The notes under the pieces were generated by a model. That model did not search any database, was not told where the DNA came from, and saw only the letters and a program-made list of their open reading frames with translations. From NCBI GenBank assembly GCA_037134755.1, contig JBAXLO010000004.1, forward strand, positions 1 to 48,215: DNA of 48,215 nt, read 5' to 3'. Source of the stretch: JBAXLO01 sp037134755 (GTDB lineage Bacteria > Bacteroidota > Bacteroidia > Bacteroidales > JACABE01). This document shows, one piece after another, positions 8,180-16,090 of the stretch; within the stretch, counting starts at the first letter, position 1, and each line of letters begins with the position of its first letter. The translations under genes were made by a program, and so were the position numbers.

Positions 8180-8923
8180 TTACAAAAAAGGATATTCAAC
8201 CTTTGTAAGGAACAAAGCATGGGCAGGAACAGAAAAGCCTGCATCTGAACGGTTCTTGTTCTCTATAATATTCTTTAAGTCTTCAATAGTAATTCTTCCA
8301 TTGCCAAGGTCGAGCAGTGTACCAACTATTGCTCTAACCATATTACGTAGAAAACGATCAGCCTTTATTGTAAATACCAATTCATCACCACTCTGCTTCC
8401 AATAAACTTCCATAATGGTACAATTATTAGTATAAACTTGTGTATTGGATTTAGAGAAACAAGAGAAGTCGGTATAATTAAATAACAGTGCTGCTCCCCT
8501 ATTCATATGTTCTATATCAAGCTTAAAAGGATAATAATAGGATAGCTCTGTATTAAAAGGATTCTTATTTCTATATATAATATAATTGTATGTTCGCGAA
8601 ATGGCATCAAAACGAGCATGCGCATCTGGATTTACAGTAATGATATCATAAATAACAATATCCTTCTTTAAAAAACAATTTAGTTTAAAAATAGCCTTTG
8701 TCTTTACTTCATCACTTAATAGTCTATTCAAATCAAAATGAGCATAAAACTCTTTAGCATGTACACCGGTATCTGTTCTACCACAACCTGTAAGTTCTAT
8801 TGTTTCGCCCATATATATACTCATAGTCTCATTTAGTACCTGTTGCACAGTAATAGCATTGTCCTGCATTTGCCATCCATGAAAATTTTTGCCGTTGTAA
8901 GCCAGTTTTAGGAAATATCTCAT
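8180..8923 (-). CDS. truA: tRNA pseudouridine(38-40) synthase TruA
   Basis: 247 residues from the chosen start, the usual TruA length. It makes pseudouridine at positions 38-40 of tRNA anticodon arms. The N-terminal signature MRYFLKLAYNGKNFHGWQMQ and the catalytic-aspartate motif GCGRTDTGVHA (Asp in RTDTG, about residue 52) are both present, as is FLRNMVRAIVGTLLDLGNGR near the C-terminus. An ATG three codons upstream (8930-8932) is possible, but it would lie about five bases from the transcription start predicted by the -7 box at 8944-8951. The ATG at 8921-8923 also gives the family's normal N-terminus. Confidence 0.95.
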   Translation of the reverse strand: MRYFLKLAYNGKNFHGWQMQDNAITVQQVLNETMSIYMGETIELTGCGRTDTGVHAKEFYAHFDLNRLLSDEVKTKAIFKLNCFLKKDIVIYDIITVNPDAHARFDAISRTYNYIIYRNKNPFNTELSYYYPFKLDIEHMNRGAALLFNYTDFSCFSKSNTQVYTNNCTIMEVYWKQSGDELVFTIKADRFLRNMVRAIVGTLLDLGNGRITIEDLKNIIENKNRSDAGFSVPAHALFLTKVEYPFL

Positions 8924-8943
8924 TTGATCCATTAGTTATTTTA

Positions 8944-8951
8944 CAAAAGTA
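8944..8951 (-). promoter_or_regulatory. -7 promoter box of truA
   Basis: Minus-strand TACTTTTG (TAnnTTTG), about 20 bases upstream of the preferred truA start. Confidence 0.45.
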
Positions 8952-9058
8952 TAAAAGTTTTGCCAATAATTAGCCAAAACTTTTTTAAACATTTTTTATT
9001 TTACTCGATTATCATTAAAAGCAGAAATATTTTAACAGATAATACCATATTGGGACAG

Positions 9059-9094
9059 TTTTTAATCAAAATTTAGGTCTAAATTGATTAAAAA
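9059..9094. repeat. 11-bp inverted repeat in the truA-hydrogenase divergent region
   Basis: TTTTTAATCAA (9059-9069) and its exact complement (9084-9094) flank a 14-base spacer whose own ends partly pair. It lies about 150 bases upstream of the hydrogenase -7 box. It could be a regulator site or a cruciform; nothing else in the 381-base gap looks like a gene. Confidence 0.45.
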
Positions 9095-9210
9095 ATTAAT
9101 AAAAGAGTGCTTTTTTGAAAATATATTCATTTTTATTAAAAGTGTAAAATATTAAAATACAAGTATCTTAACATCATTGTTAAATAAAATTAAAAATAAA
9201 ATGAAAATAA

Positions 9211-9234
9211 GTTACGATTTGTTAGATTCGTAAC
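9211..9234. promoter_or_regulatory. Candidate operator upstream of the hydrogenase operon
   Basis: Inverted repeat GTTACGA-N10-TCGTAAC ending 12 bases before the -7 box, so it overlaps the expected -33 region. The geometry suits a dimeric repressor or redox regulator. It does not match the Rex or FNR consensus as I know them, so the regulator is unknown. Confidence 0.45.
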
Positions 9235-9246
9235 AATAAAAATTTA

Positions 9247-9254
9247 TACTTTTG
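9247..9254 (+). promoter_or_regulatory. -7 promoter box of the hydCBA operon
   Basis: TACTTTTG (TAnnTTTG) followed by a leader of about 65 bases to the hydC start. Confidence 0.55.
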
Positions 9255-9325
9255 CATCATTAAATTGTTACAATAATAACAAGAGCAAAAAAACAAATTA
9301 TCATTAATAAATAATGGAGGGAAAA

Positions 9326-9796
9326 ATGTCCAATATTGAAAATTTAGTAAAAAACCTAGTTGAAAAACACGGCAAGACCAGAAACAGTCTAATGCCGGTT
9401 TTACAAGGAATCGTTAAGGAAGAAAGATATCTTTCTGAAGAAGCGATGTTAACAGTTGCAAAAGAATTAGATCTATCAGCAGCTGACGTTTATGGCTCTG
9501 CCTCTTTCTATACATTTCTTGACACGATTCCTCGTGGAAAGAATATAGTAAGAGTTTGTAAAACTATCTCTTGCCACATGCAAGGAAAGGATGAACTTAT
9601 TCATGCTTTAGAGAACACCTTAAACATTAAGGTTGGAGAAACTACACATGATAAGAAGTTTACTCTATTAACCGCTAATTGCTTAGGCTGGTGCCACAAG
9701 GGACCGGTTATGCTTGTAAATGATGAAGTGTATCCTGCGATAACAGTTCAAAAAGCTGTTGAAGTTGTAGAAGGCATTGCAAAAAATTCAAAGTAA
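9326..9796 (+). CDS. hydC: [FeFe]-hydrogenase subunit HydC, NuoE-like [2Fe-2S] protein
   Basis: 156 residues. It is a thioredoxin-fold [2Fe-2S] protein of the NuoE/24-kDa family, which passes electrons between the NADH-oxidising flavoprotein and the rest of the complex in the cytoplasm. The four cluster cysteines are in VCKTISCHMQG (C-x4-C, about 78-83) and ANCLGWCHKGP (C-x3-C, about 119-123). An in-frame ATG at 9314 exists, but GGAGGG at 9316-9321 overlaps it and sits four bases before the ATG at 9326, which I take as the start. It is the first gene of a three-gene operon with gaps of about 30 bases. Confidence 0.93.
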   Translation: MSNIENLVKNLVEKHGKTRNSLMPVLQGIVKEERYLSEEAMLTVAKELDLSAADVYGSASFYTFLDTIPRGKNIVRVCKTISCHMQGKDELIHALENTLNIKVGETTHDKKFTLLTANCLGWCHKGPVMLVNDEVYPAITVQKAVEVVEGIAKNSK

Positions 9797-9829
9797 AAAT
9801 TAATTAAAAATTACTTAAAACGTCTTACA

Positions 9830-10999
9830 ATGGAAAATAAGATTTTAAAGAAAGTTGATTTAATCTTTCAGGAATGCACCGTAAATGATGTAATTGAAAC
9901 AGTAGCAAAAGCCGTTACTAAGAGTCCTGATGATATTATTCTGGAAATAATTGATTCCGGATTAAAAGGCAGAGGTGGTGCCGGTTTCCCAACAGGATTA
10001 AAATGGAAATTCACTAAGAATGAAGACAGTCCTGTAAAATATGTAATCTGTAATGCTGACGAAGGCGAACCGGGAACATTTAAGGACAGAGAAATATTAG
10101 ATACAGTTGCTTGTAAAGTATATGGAGGTATGACTATCTGTGGTTATGCTATCGGTGCTAAAGAAGGTTTTATATATTTAAGAGGTGAGTATAACTTCTT
10201 ACTTCCTAAATTGAATAAACAATTAGAAGAGTTCAATAAATTATTAAAAGGTAAGAATATTGACTTCTCAATTGCTATAAAATCAGGTAGTGGTGCTTAC
10301 ATCTGTGGAGAAGAAAGTGCATTATTTGAATCAATGGAAGGAAAAAGAGGCGAACCAAGAAACAAACCTCCTTATCCAACAGTTTCAGGATATAATAGTA
10401 AGCCAACAGTTATCAATAATGTTGAAACATTAGTTCAAGTAACTATGATCAGCAAAATGGGTGCTGATAAATTTAAAGAATTAGGAACAAAAGACTCAAG
10501 AGGATCTAAAGTATTCTCAGTTTCTGGTGATACTCCTACTGCCGGTATTTATGAACTTGAATTAGGTATGCCTTTAGCTGATTTCGTTGAAGATTTTGGT
10601 GATGGCGATACAAAAGCAGTTCAGGTTGGAGGTGCTTCCGGACATTGCGTTCCTCGTAAACAATTTAAAGATACTATCATTGGTTTTGAAGGTATCCCAA
10701 CAGGAGGATCTATGATGATCTTTAACAGTTCACGCTCTATGTATAATGTATTACATGATTATTTAGAGTTCTTCACCGAAGAATCTTGTGGTCAATGCAC
10801 ACCATGCCGTGTAGGTTGTCAACAACTTCTTAAAGGTATTGAAGCCGTTAAAAAGGGTGAAAGAAAACCTGCATATCTAGAGGAATTGAAGAAATTAGCA
10901 AGTACTATGAAAATTGCTGCTAAATGTGGTTTAGGACAATCTGTAGCTAATCCTTTCAATTCTATTGTTGATAATTTCAAAGAAGAAATCATCTATTAA
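9830..10999 (+). CDS. hydB: [FeFe]-hydrogenase subunit HydB, compact NuoF-like FMN/NADH flavoprotein
   Basis: 389 residues. It binds NADH and FMN and carries one [4Fe-4S] cluster. Visible: the NADH/FMN loop GLKGRGGAGFPTGLKW (about 45-60), NADEGEPGTFKDR (about 76-88), the SLBB-like middle, and ESCGQCTPCRVGC (about 319-331), whose CxxCxxC joins the cysteine of KCGLGQ (about 364) to hold the cluster. It equals the NuoF core only. Long bifurcating HydB proteins also have an N-terminal thioredoxin-like [2Fe-2S] domain and a C-terminal two-[4Fe-4S] domain, and both are absent here. That points to an NADH-dependent hydrogenase of simpler electron path, discussed in the findings. Confidence 0.93.
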   Translation: MENKILKKVDLIFQECTVNDVIETVAKAVTKSPDDIILEIIDSGLKGRGGAGFPTGLKWKFTKNEDSPVKYVICNADEGEPGTFKDREILDTVACKVYGGMTICGYAIGAKEGFIYLRGEYNFLLPKLNKQLEEFNKLLKGKNIDFSIAIKSGSGAYICGEESALFESMEGKRGEPRNKPPYPTVSGYNSKPTVINNVETLVQVTMISKMGADKFKELGTKDSRGSKVFSVSGDTPTAGIYELELGMPLADFVEDFGDGDTKAVQVGGASGHCVPRKQFKDTIIGFEGIPTGGSMMIFNSSRSMYNVLHDYLEFFTEESCGQCTPCRVGCQQLLKGIEAVKKGERKPAYLEELKKLASTMKIAAKCGLGQSVANPFNSIVDNFKEEIIY

Positions 11000-11029
11000 T
11001 TTATTTGGTAACATTAAATAATCAAAGAA

Positions 11030-12820
11030 ATGAGCGAATATTTAGTAAATTTAAAAGTCAATAATATACCGGTTTCTGTAAAAGAAGGAACCTCTATTTT
11101 AGATGCAGCTAAAAAACTTAACTTCAACATACCTACTCTTTGTAATCACCCTGACTTAAGTGTTGCAGGCAATTGTAGAGTTTGTGTTGTAGAAGTAAAA
11201 GGTGCAAGATTACTTTCTGCATCATGTGCTACTCCTGTTTCTGAAGGAATGGAAGTATTTACAAACAGCGAAAAAGTTAGAACTTCAAGAAAACATGTAA
11301 TTGAATTATTACTATCAGAACATAATGCTGATTGTACAAAATGTTTTAAGAACGGTCATTGCGAACTACAGGAACTTGCTTCTGAATACAGAGTAGGTGA
11401 TCATGTATTCATCGATTTAGTTCATCCAAAAGATAAAATTGCAGATATTTCTTCACCATCTATCAGCAAGGACGACAGTAAATGTATCCGTTGCCAACGT
11501 TGTGTTAGAACTTGTGAAGAATTGCAGGCAGTAAGTGCATTAGCAGTTGTAAACAAAGGCGATCATCAAAGAATCTCTACTTTTATGGGTAAACCATTAA
11601 ATGAAGTAGTTTGTACTAATTGTGGTCAGTGTATTAACCGTTGTCCAACCGGAGCTTTAACTGAAAGAACTTATGTAGAACAAGTATGGAATGCTATTAA
11701 CGATCCATCAAAACATGTTGTAGTTCAAACAGCTCCAGCGGTACGTATTGGTTTAGGCGAAGACTTAGGTTACGAACCAGGCGAAAGAGTTACCGGTAAA
11801 ATGGTTGCTGCTTTAAGACACATTGGTTTTGATTCAGTTCTTGATACTGATTTCACTGCCGACTTAACTATTATGGAAGAAGGTACTGAACTTTTAACCA
11901 GATTGAAAAGAGCTTTAGTTGATGGCGAACAAGTTGCTTTACCAATGATGACTTCTTGCTCTCCGGGTTGGATTAAATTTCAGGAACATATTTTCCCTGA
12001 TCTTTTACCAAATCTTTCTACTTGTAAATCACCACAACAGATGTTTGGTGCTTTAGCTAAAACATATTATGCTAAGAAAAAAGGTATCGATCCTAAAAAC
12101 ATGGTGTCAGTATCTATCATGCCTTGTACTGCTAAGAAGTTTGAATGCAACAGACCTGAAATGCGCGACAGCGGTTATCAAGATGTTGACTATGTATTAA
12201 CCACTCGTGAGTTAGCAATGATGGTTAAGCAAGCAGGTATTGATTTCATGAAACTAGATGATGAAAAATACGACAGTATCATGGGCGAAGGTACCGGTGC
12301 TGCTGTTATTTTTGGAGCTACCGGTGGTGTTATGGAAGCTGCTTTAAGAACTGCTTACGAAATTGTAACCGGTCGTGAAGTGCCATTTACTAATCTTAAT
12401 ATCATGCCTGTAAGAGGTATGGAAGGTGTAAAAGAAGCTAAAGTGATGATTAAAGATGTTCTTCCTGCATGGTCATTCTTGGAAGGTGCTGAATTAAGTG
12501 TTGCTATTGCTCACGGTTTAGCTAATGCTAAGAAAGTTATGACAGCTGTTCGTGAAGGAAAAGCTAACTATCATTTCATTGAAATTATGGGATGCCCTGG
12601 TGGATGCTTAGGTGGTGGTGGTCAACCAATACCAACAAGTCCTGAGATTAGAGGTAAACGTGCAACTGCTATCTATTCAGAAGATGAACACTTACCACTA
12701 AGAAAATCTCATCTTAATCCAGAAGTAACTCAGATCTATAAAGACTTTTTGGGTGAGCCTCTAGGTCATAAGTCTCACGACTTATTACATACTCACTACA
12801 AGGCTCGTATAAGGTATTAA
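11030..12820 (+). CDS. hydA: [FeFe]-hydrogenase catalytic subunit HydA
   Basis: 596 residues; reversibly reduces protons to H2 at the H-cluster. In order: a plant-type [2Fe-2S] domain (Cys38, 49, 52, 66), the His-Cys3 [4Fe-4S] site (His98, Cys102, 105, 111), two [4Fe-4S] ferredoxin motifs (CIRCQRCVRTC and CTNCGQCINRC, about 152-207), then the H-cluster motifs L1 TSCSPGW, L2 MPCTAKKFE and L3 EIMGCPGGCLGGGGQP. All H-cluster cysteines are present. There is no C-terminal [2Fe-2S] extension. The maturases HydE, HydF and HydG are not in the window. A strong terminator follows 23 bases after the stop, closing the operon. Confidence 0.96.
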   Translation: MSEYLVNLKVNNIPVSVKEGTSILDAAKKLNFNIPTLCNHPDLSVAGNCRVCVVEVKGARLLSASCATPVSEGMEVFTNSEKVRTSRKHVIELLLSEHNADCTKCFKNGHCELQELASEYRVGDHVFIDLVHPKDKIADISSPSISKDDSKCIRCQRCVRTCEELQAVSALAVVNKGDHQRISTFMGKPLNEVVCTNCGQCINRCPTGALTERTYVEQVWNAINDPSKHVVVQTAPAVRIGLGEDLGYEPGERVTGKMVAALRHIGFDSVLDTDFTADLTIMEEGTELLTRLKRALVDGEQVALPMMTSCSPGWIKFQEHIFPDLLPNLSTCKSPQQMFGALAKTYYAKKKGIDPKNMVSVSIMPCTAKKFECNRPEMRDSGYQDVDYVLTTRELAMMVKQAGIDFMKLDDEKYDSIMGEGTGAAVIFGATGGVMEAALRTAYEIVTGREVPFTNLNIMPVRGMEGVKEAKVMIKDVLPAWSFLEGAELSVAIAHGLANAKKVMTAVREGKANYHFIEIMGCPGGCLGGGGQPIPTSPEIRGKRATAIYSEDEHLPLRKSHLNPEVTQIYKDFLGEPLGHKSHDLLHTHYKARIRY

Positions 12821-12843
12821 TAGTATCAGATTAATCTAATTCC

Positions 12844-12877
12844 AAAGGCTGAATCTTAATGGTTCAGCCTTTTTTTG
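12844..12877 (+). terminator. Intrinsic terminator of the hydCBA operon
   Basis: 10-bp stem AAAGGCTGAA/TTCAGCCTTT with a 9-base loop, followed by a T-tract. Confidence 0.9.
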
Positions 12878-12942
12878 TTTTACTTTGTTATTAATAAAGT
12901 AAAGAATTTTACAAGAAATGGTAAACTATAAAGATAAATGCT

Positions 12943-12950
12943 TAACTTTG
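12943..12950 (+). promoter_or_regulatory. -7 promoter box of the T9SS cargo gene
   Basis: TAACTTTG (TAnnTTTG), 26 bases upstream of the ATG. Confidence 0.55.
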
Positions 12951-12976
12951 CATTAATAATTTAAAACTTTAACAGT

Positions 12977-14173
12977 ATGAAAAGATCAATTTTACTTTTA
13001 ATTGTGTTAATTAGTTTAGCAATTACTGCTAATGCTCAATGGGTAAAGACCAATGGCCCTGACAGTAGCGGTATTGTAAGTAGTATTGTAATTAATGGTA
13101 CTAAAATCTTTGCCGGAACATTTGGAGAAGGTATATTCCTATCAACTGACGGTAATAATTGGGGTTCTATTGACAATGGATTAACTGACTCAAGTATCTA
13201 TTCGTTAGCTTTTAACAACGGTACGCTTATTGCGGGGTCTTCTCATAGTGGTGTTTTTGCATCAACCAATAATGGCACTAGTTGGACACCTTCAAATAGT
13301 GGCTTACCTGCTACTTTTATCTATACATTGACTGTTAATAATGGCATTGTATATGCCGGCACTGATCAAGGGATGTTTATTTCGGCAAATAATGGTACTA
13401 ATTGGACAGCTGCCAATGCAGGTGCACTTTATGATGTGTATGCTATTGCTATTAAGGATAGTAACATCTTCGAAGGCACCTATGCCAATACTGTCTTTCG
13501 TTCTACAAATAATGGAGTAAGCTGGACTTCAGCTGGGAATGGGCTACCTAGTGCTTCTATTAATGCTTTAGCCATCATTGACAGTAATATTTTAGCCGGT
13601 ACTAACGGACTGGGGGTGTATCGTTCTAGAAACAAAGGGGCTAGCTGGGCACTTAAGTGCAATGGCTTACCAACAGGTGCTTTTATCTGGACTTTTGCGG
13701 TAAGTGGCAAGTATATTTTTGCGGGTACTCTTGGAAACGGTGTCTACATATCTTCTGATTATGGCGATAACTGGGTTCCGGTAAATACTGGCCTTGATGT
13801 TGCTGATATGTCGATTTATTCCCTAGCTATAAGCGGTAATACTATTTATACAGGCACTTATAACGGTTACGTTTGGAAGCGGTCTTTAAGTGAAATCATT
13901 ACTGCGGGTATTAATGAAACTACTAATAATAAAGAGATAGGTATATATCCTAATCCTGTCAAAGAAAATTTAACTATAGTGAATAAGAGTACTAGTCCTC
14001 AAAACTATACTGCTACTATTAGAACTATTCAAGGACAGCAAGTACTTTCTAAAGATATTAAACTGCTTAATACTTACAATATGGATGTTTCGAATATTGC
14101 TAATGGCATTTATATTTTAACTTTACAAAATGAAAAGACTCAAATAGTTGAGAAAGTTATAGTGCAGCATTAA
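12977..14173 (+). CDS. Secreted beta-propeller-like protein with T9SS C-terminal sorting domain
   Basis: 398 residues. Signal peptide KRSILLLIVLISLAITANAQ (1-21). Residues about 25-310 hold seven or so repeats of about 40 residues with the Asp-box-like pattern STNNGTSWTPSNSGLP (also STDGNNWGSIDNGL, SRNKGASWALKCNGLP), as in sortilin/BNR-type propellers. The last ~80 residues (IGIYPNPVKENLTIV ... ANGIYILTLQNEKTQIVEKVIV) are a type A T9SS sorting domain, so the protein should be exported across the outer membrane and anchored or released there. No catalytic residues are recognisable; a binding or adhesion role is inferred. It is monocistronic, with its own promoter and terminator. Confidence 0.88.
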   Translation: MKRSILLLIVLISLAITANAQWVKTNGPDSSGIVSSIVINGTKIFAGTFGEGIFLSTDGNNWGSIDNGLTDSSIYSLAFNNGTLIAGSSHSGVFASTNNGTSWTPSNSGLPATFIYTLTVNNGIVYAGTDQGMFISANNGTNWTAANAGALYDVYAIAIKDSNIFEGTYANTVFRSTNNGVSWTSAGNGLPSASINALAIIDSNILAGTNGLGVYRSRNKGASWALKCNGLPTGAFIWTFAVSGKYIFAGTLGNGVYISSDYGDNWVPVNTGLDVADMSIYSLAISGNTIYTGTYNGYVWKRSLSEIITAGINETTNNKEIGIYPNPVKENLTIVNKSTSPQNYTATIRTIQGQQVLSKDIKLLNTYNMDVSNIANGIYILTLQNEKTQIVEKVIVQH

Positions 14174-14200
14174 CAGTAAACACAACTACTTTGTGTAAAC

Positions 14201-14235
14201 AGGTCTTGCAGATTTTAACTGTAAGACCTTTTTCT
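14201..14235 (+). terminator. Intrinsic terminator of the T9SS cargo gene
   Basis: 11-bp stem AGGTCTTGCAG/CTGTAAGACCT (one G-T pair) with a 7-base loop, then TTTTTCTTT. Confidence 0.88.
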
Positions 14236-14269
14236 TTGAAATAACTTTGCAAATCGGAGACAATTGTTG

Positions 14270-14277
14270 TATATTTG
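14270..14277 (+). promoter_or_regulatory. -7 promoter box of the folD-like gene
   Basis: TATATTTG with a TTG -33 element at 14247-14249, 20 bases before it. Transcription should begin near 14284, which excludes the in-frame TTG at 14264 as the start codon. Confidence 0.6.
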
Positions 14278-14305
14278 TCGTCCGTTTAACTTAAACAATA
14301 TTATT

Positions 14306-15247
14306 ATGGAGACAATGATCATTAAAGGAGACTTGATTAAAGATAAGATCTTTATCGAAGTTAAGAGTGAAATTCAAACGCTTCACGCCAAGTATAATAA
14401 AACTCCGGGAATAGCCTTTATAGCTTTCTCTTGCATTCCGTTATCTAAATACAACATCCCTCTACATGTTAATTTAGCGGAAGCTGCCGGATTTTATGTC
14501 ATTAAGAAGATTATGATGGAAGATACTACTGAAGAGGAGCTGTTTAAGCTTGTTGATAAACTTAATGACAATGATGAGATTAACGCCATTGTTCTTCTGC
14601 AACCCTTGCCTCCTCATCTTAATCCTATTAGAATTATTAATAGGATTAATCCTGCTAAAGAAGTGGAAGGTTTTCATCCTCAGAATATGCTTAGCACTTT
14701 GATTCCTGACATTAAGACTGAAATTTACCTCATGTGTCTTCCAACTGCTTTAGTTGAGATGTTTAAGGAGACAGGTGTGCAGTTTAAGGGAGACCAAGAG
14801 TGGGTATTTGTTCTGGATGATGAGTTTGTGGCTAACTCACTTACTAATATGGTAGTCAAAGCGGCTGCTTCTAAGGTTGTTCCGTACGATAGTTCTTTTA
14901 CTATTGTTAATAAAAGCTCTTCGCATTTAATAGCTTCCTGCCAAAGGGCAGATGTTTTAGTTGTTGTCACCAAATATCCTGAGTATATTCAAGCAGAGTG
15001 GCTTAAAGAGGGTGTTTGTATTATCGATATCTATTCAAATCTGGTAAAAGAAGTGCCAAGTAAAGACGATCCCAATAAACTGTTGCCGGTTATCAGGGGA
15101 GGTATTAATGTTGAAGCTGTTAAAGGTATTGCAAGCGTTCTTCTGCCTATTCCGGGAGGTTTGATGACTGTTGTTTTAAGTATTTTGTTGAGAAATGCTT
15201 TACTTTCCTTTAAGAATAAACTTGGAATAACTACAGATATCAGTTAA
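14306..15247 (+). CDS. FolD-like protein with catalytic and NADP-binding residues replaced
   Basis: 313 residues. The overall alignment with FolD (methylene-tetrahydrofolate dehydrogenase/cyclohydrolase) is clear: VLLQPLPPHL, PAKEVEGFHPQN, and GGINVEAVKGIASVLLPIPGG near the end. But the key positions differ. The E. coli pair Tyr50/Lys54 is Asn50/His54 here, the pterin-binding aspartate of DVDGFHP is glutamate, PCTP is LMCLP, the NADP loop GxSxIVGxP is LDDEFVANS, and GVGPMT has lost two residues. It is probably not an active FolD; a changed function or slow decay are both possible. An ATG at 14315 is an alternative start. No folate gene is adjacent; it is monocistronic. Confidence 0.75.
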   Translation: METMIIKGDLIKDKIFIEVKSEIQTLHAKYNKTPGIAFIAFSCIPLSKYNIPLHVNLAEAAGFYVIKKIMMEDTTEEELFKLVDKLNDNDEINAIVLLQPLPPHLNPIRIINRINPAKEVEGFHPQNMLSTLIPDIKTEIYLMCLPTALVEMFKETGVQFKGDQEWVFVLDDEFVANSLTNMVVKAAASKVVPYDSSFTIVNKSSSHLIASCQRADVLVVVTKYPEYIQAEWLKEGVCIIDIYSNLVKEVPSKDDPNKLLPVIRGGINVEAVKGIASVLLPIPGGLMTVVLSILLRNALLSFKNKLGITTDIS

Positions 15248-15338
15248 TCAAGTACTATAGTTTATTTTAGAATAGACACATTGGCATTAAATGTCCCTAT
15301 ACATTTAATACAATAAGAGTTATTAGATATTTTAACCA

Positions 15339-15398
15339 CTAAGCGGTTTAGAACCGCTAAGTGGTAGCTATTCCGCTTAGCGGTTCTAAACCGCTTAG
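15339..15398. repeat. Cruciform: 23-bp perfect inverted repeat with self-palindromic arms
   Basis: Arm 15339-15361 is exactly complementary to arm 15376-15398, with 14 bases between. Each arm contains the palindrome AGCGGTT-TAG-AACCGCT, so either one large or two small hairpins can form. A related imperfect palindrome (CCGGTAAGCGG/CCGCTAACCGG) occurs at 37175-37203. It follows the folD-like gene by 91 bases but has no T-tract. Confidence 0.85.
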
Positions 15399-15451
15399 CG
15401 GATATATTTGGAAAAGCAACTAGCATATAAAATATACTTAACAATACAAAA

Positions 15452-15525
15452 GCATCGCGAGGAGGAACAACGAAGCAAACTATTGAATATATGCTTATTG
15501 ATACTGCTTCACTTCGTTCGCGATG
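15452..15525. repeat. Dispersed palindromic repeat, GCGAGGAGG type, copy 1
   Basis: Arms GCATCGCGAGGAGG...CGAAGC and GCTTCACTTCGTTCGCGATG. This matches the same family as the copy at 16774-16843; such CATTGCGAGGAGG palindromes are widespread non-coding bacterial repeats. Confidence 0.7.
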
Positions 15526-15748
15526 AAAATATGATACTTTAAACAGTATATTCATCATTTAAATAAATATTCTGCACAATAAAACAATACTTTAAATAGT
15601 TCTAACATCTAAAGCAATAAAACCATGGTCAAATCTTCTTCTTATATTAACAATAATAGATATTGTTTCTTCAATTATCAAAGTGAGAAGAATAACTCCA
15701 CTATGTTTTACTTAGATTTTAATCCTTTCAAAAGAAACCTCTCCCGTA

Positions 15749-16021
15749 AGGATACCAATCTTACAACTTATGAAGGCAGCCATTACCAAGAGGACGACTG
15801 GCATTGCCAAAGGAAGGAGGCGCATAGCCGGTTAAATGACAATCATACCCAAGAGGGCGACGGGCATAGCCGATAGAATGACTTCGATAGACAATTGGAA
15901 GACAGGCATTGCCGATAGGATGACTACCATTCCTGAAAGGCTGACTTTCATTGCCGATACGAAGACTTTCATTTCCGGAAGGAAGACAGCCGTTGTCTTC
16001 GTCTCCTGAATGAATGTGGTC
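15749..16021. repeat. 21-bp tandem array B (about 13 degenerate units)
   Basis: Units of exactly 21 bases, best preserved from 15770 to 16000 (11 units), consensus GGAWGACTTTCATTGCCGA. Divergence between units is much higher than in array A, but the register is kept without indels. The final unit forms a small hairpin (GAAGACA/TGTCTTC). Its unit sequence is unrelated to the other arrays. It ends 70 bases before the next gene. Open frames across it are a product of the 3n period. Confidence 0.88.
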
Positions 16022-16090
16022 ATATTGACTAATTTAAACAGTATATATAGTAAAATAATAGTATTAATCTTTAAAAAAGTAAATATAATT

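Noticed and set aside
14264..14305. Longer N-terminus for the FolD-like protein from a TTG at 14264
   Set aside because: The -7 box TATATTTG at 14270-14277 overlaps it, so these codons lie upstream of the transcript start.
15625..15876. 83-codon open frame before and into array B
   Set aside because: It ends inside the array, has no recognisable domain, and its last third is array sequence.
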